Below the pieces are notes generated by a model. That model made no database searches and was not told the origin of the DNA. It saw nothing but the letters and a program-made list of their open reading frames with translations. A stretch of 12,813 nucleotides of DNA from CAZDBA01 sp964503615. GTDB taxonomy: Bacteria > Planctomycetota > Planctomycetia > Pirellulales > Pirellulaceae. The number at the start of each line of letters is the position of its first letter. Within the stretch, counting starts at the first letter, position 1. Positions 1 to 5,946 of the stretch are shown here, piece by piece. A program made the position numbers and the translations under genes. Where the stretch lies: assembly GCA_964503615.1 (NCBI GenBank), contig CAZDBA010000138.1:1-12813 (forward strand), read 5' to 3'.

Positions 1-243
1 AGTCGGCACTTGTCGCCAATGGCAGATAGAATGAACGCAGTTTTTTTTTGGCACGTAAATCGAACTTTTGGGAGAGCAACTTGTCAAAAGACTTTTTTGC
101 GAGCTCGTTGGTCGTAAACTTTTTTACCTGGCTCTGGCCATCGGTACCAATCCGGCCGAAAGTCACCGTGTGAGAGGTTCCATTTAGTTCGATGGCCCAG
201 AATTTGAGGCTCCGCTGCTGTACTCAAGGTATTTTCGAGTCAT
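1..243 (-). pseudogene. WGR-domain protein, frameshifted and cut by the window edge
   Basis: Read on the minus strand, an ATG at 243 preceded by GGAAAAGAA opens MTRKYLEYSSGASN, which looks like the first strand of a WGR domain (found in PARPs, MolR-like and other nucleic-acid-linked proteins), but this frame ends at a TAA (184-186). From 202 down to base 1 another frame is open for 67 codons and reads FWAIELNGTSHTVTFGRIGT, then DGQSQVKKF, with a later ELAKKSFDKLLSQK. The WGR-type GRIGTDGQ core is unmistakable by eye. The two parts join if about one base was lost (or two gained, or four lost) near 202-207. A nine-base T run (A run on the coding strand) near 41-49 is a second place where the frame could slip, and the residues after LLSQK do not look like a usual WGR end. 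It could be a true pseudogene or a sequencing error. The rest of the gene is outside the window, so its function is unknown. Confidence 0.6.
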
Positions 244-570
244 TTCTTTTCCGGCGATTACTGTTTGCGAAACAATACAACGATACCAGATACCGTAGAG
301 TGGTTTGATGAGTCCGACGTCTCGCGAGGAAAGATTCTCACTAGCCTAAATTTCCCTATCCGCTCCGAAATCTTGCCCTTTCGCTTCGGGAAGCCCAAAA
401 CTGTGCATTACAGCCTACCTCTCGTCGCAGACGTCACAATTAAACGTTCAAAACGCTCAACTTAGTCTGTTATTTTATTTTTGCCTTAGTTATTCTGACC
501 GGCTCAAAGACGGTTATTTAGTTGTTAGCCAAACCAGCCATACCAGCAAAACGAAGAAATTTAGATTCCC
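244..570. other. Intergenic stretch between WGR fragment and moaC
   Basis: These 327 bases lie between divergent genes and should hold promoters for both. I see no convincing gene. A 66-codon frame opens with TTG at 265 and ends at 465, but it has no ribosome binding site and no recognisable motif. The stretch 465-560 is AT-rich. A weak promoter-like pair, TTCAAA (447-452) and TATTTT (471-476) with an 18-base spacer, could serve moaC, but the match is poor. The 8-base palindrome CTCGCGAG lies near 321-328, with no assigned role. Confidence 0.4.
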
Positions 571-1056
571 ATGTCGCAATTGACCCATTTCGATTCGGAG
601 GGTGTTCCCCACATTGTCGACGTGGGTGATAAACAAGCGACAAAACGGGTTGCGATCGCATCGGGCACGATCTCGATGAAACCAGAAACCCTAAAGATGA
701 TCCTGGATCAGAATGTCGCCAAAGGTGACGTGCTGGAAGTCGCACGACTGGCTGGCATCATGGCAACCAAGCGAACAGCCGACCTCATTCCACTTTGTCA
801 TCCGATCTCGATTTCGTCCGTCGGCTTGGAGATCCAGCCCTGCAGCGAAGACGCCGTTGAAGTAACCAGTACCGTTTCAGCAACTGATCGGACGGGAGTT
901 GAGATGGAAGCGCTCGTGAGCGTTAGCACAGCGTTGTTGACGATCTACGATATGTGCAAGAGTGTCGATCGTGGCATGACGATGAGTGAAATAAAATTGC
1001 TTCATAAATCAGGTGGCAAGAGCGGCACTTTCGACCGAGATTCTGGTAGGGACTGA
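571..1056 (+). CDS. moaC: Cyclic pyranopterin monophosphate synthase MoaC
   Basis: MoaC acts with MoaA in the first step of molybdenum cofactor synthesis. It turns the 3',8-cyclo-GTP intermediate into cyclic pyranopterin monophosphate in the cytoplasm. The 161-residue length is normal for the family. The hallmark block KGDVLEVARLAGIMATKRTA (51-70) runs into DLIPLCHP (71-78), and a second block is TGVEMEALVSVSTALLTIYD (108-127) followed by MCK. The residues matching the E. coli catalytic set are present: Lys51, Asp127 and Lys130 (E. coli Lys51, Asp128, Lys131). The ATG at 571 gives the full family N-terminus, although the ribosome binding site is weak. The polyprenyl synthase gene starts 14 bases after its stop, so the two are probably co-transcribed, though their pathways differ. 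No moaA, moaD or moaE is in the window. Confidence 0.96.
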   Translation: MSQLTHFDSEGVPHIVDVGDKQATKRVAIASGTISMKPETLKMILDQNVAKGDVLEVARLAGIMATKRTADLIPLCHPISISSVGLEIQPCSEDAVEVTSTVSATDRTGVEMEALVSVSTALLTIYDMCKSVDRGMTMSEIKLLHKSGGKSGTFDRDSGRD

Positions 1057-1070
1057 AAGGAAACAAGTTC

Positions 1071-2066
1071 GTGAGTCAAACGCTCCCACAAAAATCGAGT
1101 GGCCTATCCAGCTTTCAATCGCCGGTCGCGGATGACTTGTCGCGGGTTGAAAAAATCCTGCTGAACGAGTTACGCCCCGAAATCCCGTGGATGAATCAAC
1201 TGCTTAAAAGTAGCACGCTGGCTCGCGGCAAGCGGATGCGTCCCACGCTGTTATTGCTTTGCGGAAAGCAACTGGGCGACCTGGACGATCGACATCATCA
1301 ACTGGCCGCGGCTGTAGAAATGATCCATGTGGCTACGCTGGTCCATGATGATGTTATTGACGAGGCTGAATCTCGACGGCATCAACCGACCGTGAATCGG
1401 CAATACGGCACAAGAGTCAGCATTCTTTTGGGCGACTATTTGTTCACGCACGCGTTCTCGGTTGCCAGTCGTGCAGGTAATGCAGAAGCCGTTTCGATCT
1501 TGGCAGCAGCCAGCAATCGCGTTTGCGAAGGCGAGATGCGGCAGAACATGGCGCAAGGCAATTTGGAACTCGCGCAAGACGATTACCTCTCTATCATCTC
1601 AGACAAGACAGCCGAATTAGTTGCGGCGGCTTGCCACATCGGTGCTGTGTTCTCCGGCGGCAACGAGCATCAATGTGCGGGCTTTGAAAAATATGGTCGA
1701 GACATCGGGGTTGCTTTTCAGATCGTCGACGATGTTCTGGACGTGATTGGAGAGCAAGCTGCGGTTGGCAAGACGCTGGGAACGGATGTGGCCAACCTGA
1801 AATTCACGCTGCCTATCATTCATTGCCGCGACAATCTCAACCAATCAGACCGCCAACAGTTTCTTGAGCAGTTGAGCACGCCTGAAAGCCTGGACCACAA
1901 CAAACTGACCGAGTGGCTGCAGAAGACCGATTCGATTTCCTACTCAAAAAAGTTCGCCAAAGGAAAAGTCGCCGACGCGGCCAAGTTCGCAAAAAGCATC
2001 GAGCCGTCCGACTGCTCTAAAGCTTTGTTAAATATTGCCGAATTTGTCCTACAGCGAACTTTCTAG
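1071..2066 (+). CDS. Trans-type polyprenyl diphosphate synthase (long chain)
   Basis: This enzyme condenses isopentenyl diphosphate onto an allylic primer to make a long prenyl chain, in planctomycetes probably the menaquinone tail. In order it shows GKRMRP (53-58), the first aspartate-rich motif DDVID (Asp93, Asp94, Asp97) within VATLVHDDVIDEAESRRHQP, GDYLF (121-125), the SDKTAEL lysine region (177-183), and the second aspartate-rich motif DDVLD (Asp220, Asp221, Asp224), followed by GKTLGTD and LKFTLP. Small residues (Ala88, Thr89) sit four to five positions before the first motif, as in IspB/HepT-type long-chain enzymes rather than farnesyl synthases; exact chain length cannot be read. The start is GTG at 1071, supported by AAAGGAAA at 1056-1063 overlapping the moaC stop. 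It ends with tandem in-frame TAG TAG, the second lying in the repeat at 2066-2120. Symbols such as ispB or hepT would be guesses. Confidence 0.93.
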   Translation: MSQTLPQKSSGLSSFQSPVADDLSRVEKILLNELRPEIPWMNQLLKSSTLARGKRMRPTLLLLCGKQLGDLDDRHHQLAAAVEMIHVATLVHDDVIDEAESRRHQPTVNRQYGTRVSILLGDYLFTHAFSVASRAGNAEAVSILAAASNRVCEGEMRQNMAQGNLELAQDDYLSIISDKTAELVAAACHIGAVFSGGNEHQCAGFEKYGRDIGVAFQIVDDVLDVIGEQAAVGKTLGTDVANLKFTLPIIHCRDNLNQSDRQQFLEQLSTPESLDHNKLTEWLQKTDSISYSKKFAKGKVADAAKFAKSIEPSDCSKALLNIAEFVLQRTF

Positions 2067-2120
2067 TAGCTCGCTCGCTTCTCCGAGGCGAATATTAATG
2101 CCTCGGAAGAGACGTGCTAC
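2066..2120 (-). repeat. REP-like palindromic element, copy A, in convergent 3' junction
   Basis: This 55-base element fills the gap between the convergent polyprenyl synthase gene and nrdR. Its ends are GTAGC (2066-2070) and GCTAC (2116-2120). Inside is an 8-bp perfect stem, TCCGAGGC (2082-2089) with GCCTCGGA (2100-2107), around a 10-base loop. Its minus strand aligns by eye with the plus strand of 9836-9882 at about 40 of 47 columns with two 4-base gaps, so the two are copies of one family in opposite orientation. The nrdR stop TAG (2117-2119) lies in the GCTAC end. The TAG in the GTAGC end (2067-2069) is in frame directly after the synthase stop (2064-2066). It may act as a two-way terminator or 3' end stabiliser; there is no strong T run, so that role is inferred. 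Confidence 0.75.
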
Positions 2121-2599
2121 TCGGCTTGAGCCTTGTCACCCTTTCTAGGGCGACTGAGCATCGGTTGGACTTCTTGCACAAAGTCGCGGATATCTTTGAA
2201 CTGTCGGTAGACGCTGGCGAAACGGATATAAGCCACCTCGTCCAATTCGATCAGTTTCTCCATTACCATCTCGCCCAGGTGATCCGAATCAATTTCGGAG
2301 TCACCTACTTGATAGACTTCCTGGACAATCTCTGTGATGACTTTCTCGACATCGGTCGTTTGGATGGGACGTTTCCAACATGCACGTTCCACACCTTGGC
2401 GGATCTTGTCAGCCTTGAACGGTTCGCGGGACCGGTCTTTTTTGACCACTCGAATGTCAACTTCTGCCACTCGCTCGTAAGTCGTAAAACGCCTGTCGCA
2501 ACTTTGGCAAAGGCGACGACGGCGGATCACAAACCCCTCCTCGCCCGACCGGGAATCGATCACTTTGTCGTTGTCAAGTTGACAGAAAGGGCACTTCAT
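2117..2599 (-). CDS. nrdR: Transcriptional repressor NrdR
   Basis: NrdR is a zinc- and ATP/dATP-binding repressor of ribonucleotide reductase genes. The start chosen, ATG at 2597-2599, gives 160 residues beginning MKCPFCQ, which is exactly where the family begins; the frame is open further upstream to 2758 but that part carries no family sequence. The zinc ribbon uses Cys3, Cys6, Cys31 and Cys34 (CPFC and CQSC), with the conserved DSR (15-17) and FVIRRRRLC between, then CDRRFTTYER. The ATP-cone follows from about residue 49 (VVKKDR, PFKADKI) to EVAYIRFASVYRQFKDIRDF. A lysine/arginine-rich tail of about 12 residues ends the protein. The gene is convergent with the polyprenyl synthase gene and its TAG stop lies in repeat copy A. 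No nrd genes are in the window, so its targets are elsewhere. Confidence 0.96.
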   Translation of the reverse strand: MKCPFCQLDNDKVIDSRSGEEGFVIRRRRLCQSCDRRFTTYERVAEVDIRVVKKDRSREPFKADKIRQGVERACWKRPIQTTDVEKVITEIVQEVYQVGDSEIDSDHLGEMVMEKLIELDEVAYIRFASVYRQFKDIRDFVQEVQPMLSRPRKGDKAQAE

Positions 2600-2652
2600 G
2601 CAGAACGCTAACCAAGAATATTGAATGGGGAACTGAGAAAGCCCCCTTTGTG

Positions 2653-2682
2653 AACATACAATATAATCCGAACCCGTTTCAA
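2653..2682 (-). promoter_or_regulatory. Candidate nrdR promoter
   Basis: On the minus strand, TTGAAA (2682 to 2677) is followed after 18 bases by TATGTT (2658 to 2653). This would place transcription about 45-50 bases before the nrdR ATG. The -35 element overlaps the left arm of an 8-bp inverted repeat (2671-2678 with 2706-2713). It is a sigma-70-like match by eye only. Confidence 0.3.
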
Positions 2683-2850
2683 AAGGTAGGAGAAAACTGT
2701 GATGGAACGGGTTTGCAATCTCACCCGAATGATTGACCGCGGGGAAACTTATCCCCAAAATTTGAGAAACGATCGCTTTAAAGTCAGATTCAACCTGTTT
2801 GGTTGTTTAAAAATAATTCGGATAAGCCAAGACCGTATACACGCTTTGGC

Positions 2851-2878
2851 TCGACCTTGTGAATTGATGGGCTACAAT
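2851..2878 (+). promoter_or_regulatory. Candidate promoter for the esterase-sulfatase unit
   Basis: TCGACC (2851-2856, four of six to TTGACA) and TACAAT (2873-2878, five of six to TATAAT) are separated by 16 bases. The leader to the ATG at 3107 would be about 220 bases and would include the 26-codon frame at 3030-3110. No experimental support; the -35 is imperfect. Confidence 0.3.
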
Positions 2879-3029
2879 GTGGAGGCAAACTCAACACACA
2901 AATCAACTTCCCATTCGGGAATTTTTTGGGGTAAGAGTGAGCGACGCAAAAATTCGAGCCGTGTTTCCTGATTCCAAAAACGTTGATTGCTTGCAGTGGG
3001 GATTCGCCAGAATTCCGTTTGTCTCGAAG

Positions 3030-3110
3030 ATGAATAAGGACTTAGAGCGAAAGCTAAGTCAACTACAGGTTTTGAAATGCCCAATTTGTGCCAGAAAGAA
3101 AACGCTATGA
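3030..3110 (+). CDS. Possible 26-residue leader peptide with CPIC motif
   Basis: An ATG at 3030 opens 26 codons reading MNKDLERKLSQLQVLKCPIC and then ARKKTL. Its TGA stop (3108-3110) overlaps the ATG of the esterase-sulfatase (3107-3109) as ATGA, the arrangement typical of translational coupling. The peptide is basic and carries a CxxC pair like half of a zinc ribbon. The frame is open upstream to an ATG at 2877, but that longer version adds nothing recognisable. There is no clear ribosome binding site before 3030. It may be a true leader, the remnant of a longer gene, or chance; the overlap is the main reason to list it. Confidence 0.3.
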   Translation: MNKDLERKLSQLQVLKCPICARKKTL

Positions 3111-5329
3111 CATTGTTGACCGCACGCATTCCACAAACGATTCTTTGGGTTCTGACTTTATTGTTGCTACCCTTGGGCTTGGCAGGAGCAGAAGAGTACG
3201 ACCTCTATCTATTAGCCGGTCAATCGAATATGGACGGTCGTGGCTTGACCGAGGACTTGACCGAGGCACAGTTAAGCGGGCTTGAGAACGCCATCATCTA
3301 CTACCGAAACGTTTCCATTGAGTCAGAAGGTTGGAGTCCGCTGCAATGTGGTTTTAGCAAACCGCCCAAATTCAAAGGGGGAATTCCAGCGCCTACTTTT
3401 GGTCCCGAAATCGGTTTTGTACAGGCGATCAGCAAAGCTCAACCGGACCGCAAGATCGCTTTGATCAAAGGCTCAAAAGGCGGAACGAACCTGCGCAGGG
3501 ATTGGGTGCCGGGCGAAAAAGACAACAAAGAATCTCAAGGACCTTGCTACGCGAACTTTCTTGAAACGATCGCCATGGCGACTCAAAAATTGAGTGACGA
3601 AGGCCATACCTATCGAATTCGTGGTTTACTCTGGCACCAAGGCGAGGGCGACTCAAAGGCTGCCACCGAAGTTTACCAAAGACGCTTGCTTGGGTTTTCC
3701 GATCGAATTCGCCAAGACCTGGATATTGCGGACCTCCCCATTGTGGTCGGCGAGCTGTTCGACAACGGGAAGCGGGACAAGACGCGAGCTGCGATCCGTT
3801 TGGTGGGTCAAAGCAGTCCCCTTTACGGATTGGTCACTGCCGATGATACGACCAGCCATGATGGGACTCATTTCGATGCGGCCAGTCAGTTGTTAATGGG
3901 AACCCGTTACGCCGAACAGATTTTGAAGATCCAGGAATCACCCGCCGATTCCGATTCAGCCGTTGCCCCACAAACAAATTCCGGTCCTCGAAAGCCAAAC
4001 GTGTTGTTCATCTCAGTCGACGATTTGAATGACTGGATCGGATGCATGGAAGGCAACCCTGACGCGCAAACGCCTAACTTCGACCGCTTCGCAAAACGCT
4101 CGGTGTTATTCAACAACGCGCATTGTCAGGTTGCGCTTTGTAACGCATCTCGACAATCTGTCATGACCGGCATGTACGCCTCAACCACTGGTATCTACGG
4201 CAACAATTCGAAACGTGCGACCGAAGCGCACGACTCTGCGATACACATGTCGAATTTTTTTCGAGAAAACGGCTACCGCGCGTCTTGTATGGGCAAGATT
4301 TACCATAACGATCACGGCAAAAAAAGATTCTGGGATGAGGTCGGTCCAAAGACATTGCGATGGGGGCCCGAACCACCCGAGGGACGCCCCTTTAAAGAGC
4401 GGTACGGCAAAAAGACTCAGGACTCTATGGCTTGGGCCGCTTTGGATATCGAAGTCGGTGAAATGCCTGACGAACAAATTGCGACCTGGGGCAAGCAGCA
4501 ACTGGACAAACACAACCCAGACAAACCGTTTTTCCTGGCTCTTGGTTTCTACAAACCCCATGTGCCACTGACCGCACCCAAGCGGTACTTTGATCTCTTT
4601 GATCGTGAAACCCTAACGATGCCCACGGTCCTTGAGAACGACCTCGATGATGTTCCAGAAGTAGGCAGAGACTGGGTTTTGAAAAGGAACGAAATCATCG
4701 CCGATGATGCGATCGAAATGTACAGTCCGACCTATCGCCGCGAACTGGTTCACGCTTATCACGCCTGTACCGCATTGGTCGACGATTGTGTGGGACAAGT
4801 GCTTGACCATTTGGAGAACAGCCCTCACGCCGATAACACGATCGTGGTTTTATGGTCAGATCATGGTTGGCATCTTGGCGAGAAACAACACTGGCGAAAA
4901 TGGATGCCGTGGGAAGAATCTACGCGAAGCCCCCTGATGGTTTATATCCCAAAAGGGAAAGGCAATGGCCAGGTTTGTCAACGAACTGTAGGTTTGATCG
5001 ATATCTATCCCACGCTCTGCGAACTTTGCGATCTACCTGCGCCTGATCAGTTAGAAGGCTTGAGTTTCAACAAACTGCTGGAAGATCCCAGCGTTTCGTG
5101 GGATCGTCCCGCTTTGACATCAACCACCGCCGGCAACCACACCGTTCGTTCTGAAGGTTGGCGATACATTCGGTACCATGATGGTAGCGAAGAACTTTAC
5201 GACCATTCTAAAGATCCCAACGAGTGGAAAAATCTGGCTCATTTGCCGGAGTATGACAGTATCAAACAAGCACATGCGAAGTGGATCGATGAGCTAACCG
5301 CAGGTGAGCTGGTCGAAGAAAAAAAATAG
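3107..5329 (+). CDS. Exported SASA-type acetylesterase fused to iduronate-2-sulfatase-like sulfatase
   Basis: From the ATG at 3107 the protein has 740 residues and begins with a signal peptide (MTLLTARIPQ, a long leucine-rich core, LAGA/EE near 28). An in-frame ATG at 3077 would add ten polar residues, so 3107 is preferred. Residues about 30-275 are an SGNH/SASA domain (sialate O-acetylesterase/CE6-like): LLAGQSNMDGRG with Ser40, GSKGGT, LWHQGEGDS (175-183), and DGTHF with Asp252 and His255. After a serine/proline-rich linker (about 278-295) comes a sulfatase: PNVLFISVDDLNDWIG (Asp305, Asp306), CNASR with Cys345 for conversion to formylglycine, GKIYH, KPHVPL, and SDHGWHLGEKQHW (Asp585, His586, Lys593). 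The overall pattern is iduronate-2-sulfatase-like. CNASR has alanine where proline is usual, a permitted variant. Inference: one protein removes both acetyl and sulfate groups from a polysaccharide. The maturation enzyme is not in the window. Confidence 0.93.
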   Translation: MTLLTARIPQTILWVLTLLLLPLGLAGAEEYDLYLLAGQSNMDGRGLTEDLTEAQLSGLENAIIYYRNVSIESEGWSPLQCGFSKPPKFKGGIPAPTFGPEIGFVQAISKAQPDRKIALIKGSKGGTNLRRDWVPGEKDNKESQGPCYANFLETIAMATQKLSDEGHTYRIRGLLWHQGEGDSKAATEVYQRRLLGFSDRIRQDLDIADLPIVVGELFDNGKRDKTRAAIRLVGQSSPLYGLVTADDTTSHDGTHFDAASQLLMGTRYAEQILKIQESPADSDSAVAPQTNSGPRKPNVLFISVDDLNDWIGCMEGNPDAQTPNFDRFAKRSVLFNNAHCQVALCNASRQSVMTGMYASTTGIYGNNSKRATEAHDSAIHMSNFFRENGYRASCMGKIYHNDHGKKRFWDEVGPKTLRWGPEPPEGRPFKERYGKKTQDSMAWAALDIEVGEMPDEQIATWGKQQLDKHNPDKPFFLALGFYKPHVPLTAPKRYFDLFDRETLTMPTVLENDLDDVPEVGRDWVLKRNEIIADDAIEMYSPTYRRELVHAYHACTALVDDCVGQVLDHLENSPHADNTIVVLWSDHGWHLGEKQHWRKWMPWEESTRSPLMVYIPKGKGNGQVCQRTVGLIDIYPTLCELCDLPAPDQLEGLSFNKLLEDPSVSWDRPALTSTTAGNHTVRSEGWRYIRYHDGSEELYDHSKDPNEWKNLAHLPEYDSIKQAHAKWIDELTAGELVEEKK

Positions 5330-5382
5330 TCAGGCCAAATCGAAACTCACTGTCACGAGAATTACAAAACGTTTAGGAAGCG

Positions 5383-5485
5383 TTTGCGCAAGATGACCTG
5401 CCGAGCTTGACCTGCTCCATGTGCAAACCGTGCTCTTTAAAGAAGTTGCAACATTACTGCGAAAGGATGAACATTCTTGCGCAAA
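5383..5485. repeat. Inverted pair of TTTGCGCAAG sites
   Basis: TTTGCGCAAG (5383-5392) and its exact reverse complement CTTGCGCAAA (5476-5485) lie in the 255-base gap between the esterase-sulfatase and the small gene. Each contains the palindrome TTGCGCAA, and the centres are 93 bp apart. They could be a regulator's paired sites upstream of the small gene. No regulator or promoter is identified. Confidence 0.35.
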
Positions 5486-5584
5486 GTGATTTACCGTACT
5501 GAAACCGACAACTGAGGTTTTTACAGGTAATAAATCAAAGGCGCCCACGTCCAAAGACAAACAAGTCAAGACATGGGTATTATC

Positions 5585-5758
5585 ATGAAGACAGCAGACA
5601 ACATTCTCTCTTTGACCGAAATCGAACGCCGAATTCAAGAGGTTCGAAACGCTTGGGGACCTTACGAGCGACTGGCTCGTCGAATTGCACGCGAGGCTCG
5701 CTGGGAAGTGCTCGAGACGCTATTCCTCGCTGACCAAAACTCACCGAAGGCAGCCTAG
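5585..5758 (+). CDS. Small charged helical protein, unknown function
   Basis: A 57-residue protein beginning MKTADNILSLTEIERRIQEV. An ATG at 5573 in the same frame would give 61 residues; neither start has a good ribosome binding site, and 5585 is chosen because the sequence from there looks like a compact soluble protein. The middle is rich in arginine, glutamate, leucine and tryptophan with heptad-like spacing (IERRIQEVRNAW, YERLARRIAREARWEV), suggesting one or two amphipathic helices. There is no signal peptide, membrane segment or cysteine. A strong intrinsic terminator 35 bases downstream argues that this is a real transcription unit. The stop codon sits in a perfect 12-base palindrome, CAGCCTAGGCTG (5751-5762). 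I do not recognise the family; a planctomycete-specific small protein is possible. Confidence 0.6.
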   Translation: MKTADNILSLTEIERRIQEVRNAWGPYERLARRIAREARWEVLETLFLADQNSPKAA

Positions 5759-5792
5759 GCTGTTCATTCAAACTAAAACTTCGAGACGGGAG

Positions 5793-5829
5793 AAATCCGG
5801 ACGGGCTTAATGCTCATCCGGATTTTTTT
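5793..5829 (+). terminator. Rho-independent terminator after the small gene
   Basis: AAATCCGGA (5793-5801) pairs perfectly with TCCGGATTT (5817-5825). Inside, GGGC (5803-5806) pairs with GCTC (5812-5815) around a five-base loop, with one C-A mismatch between the stems. A run of seven T follows directly (5823-5829). This is the clearest classical terminator in the window and separates the small gene from the patatin gene. Confidence 0.85.
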
Positions 5830-5881
5830 CGTTTGCATCCAACTAAACATTTTTCTGCCAAGCTCTCGTAAGCATCTTTAC

Positions 5882-5946
5882 CTCAATCCATCTCACTAAA
5901 ACTGAGAGACGTGTAAGACAGATAAATAAAGTTGGATTGAGAGATG
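5882..5946 (+). promoter_or_regulatory. Inverted repeat able to cover the patatin gene start
   Basis: CTCAATCCA (5882-5890) is exactly complementary to TGGATTGAG (5933-5941), which lies just before the ATG at 5944. An overlapping piece of the same left arm, CATCTC (5889-5894), is complementary to GAGATG (5941-5946), which includes the start codon. TCTCA/TGAGA (5891-5895 with 5903-5907) forms a third, competing hairpin. If all of this is in the mRNA leader, alternative folds could hide or expose the start. No riboswitch family is recognised and the transcription start is unknown. Confidence 0.35.

Larger units (their letters stand above)
2600..3029. other. Intergenic region with promoters and inverted repeats
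   Basis: About 430 bases between the nrdR start and the first possible upstream frame of the esterase-sulfatase. I see no confident gene. It holds a candidate nrdR promoter on the minus strand (2653-2682) and a candidate plus-strand promoter (2851-2878). AACCCGTT (2671-2678) and AACGGGTT (2706-2713) form an 8-bp inverted repeat. Two small GC hairpins follow: CGGGT/ACCCG (2708-2712 with 2723-2727) and GGGG/CCCC (2741-2744 with 2753-2756). Further on, AGCCAA near 2825 and TTGGCT near 2846 form a stem around GTATAC. Longer open frames here lack motifs and binding sites. Confidence 0.45.

Noticed and set aside
265..465. 66-codon plus-strand frame from a TTG
   Set aside because: No ribosome binding site, no motif, and it lies in a stretch between divergent genes that must contain promoters.
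2114..2611. 165-codon plus-strand frame
   Set aside because: It is antisense to nrdR, whose protein is unmistakable with zinc cysteines and ATP-cone.
2699..3129. Overlapping frames of 77-90 codons on both strands
   Set aside because: No recognisable sequence, and the two strands conflict; only the last 26 codons on the plus strand are kept as a low-confidence leader.
5330..5638. 102-codon minus-strand frame
   Set aside because: It overlaps the start of the small gene, has no motif, and its sequence does not look like a protein.
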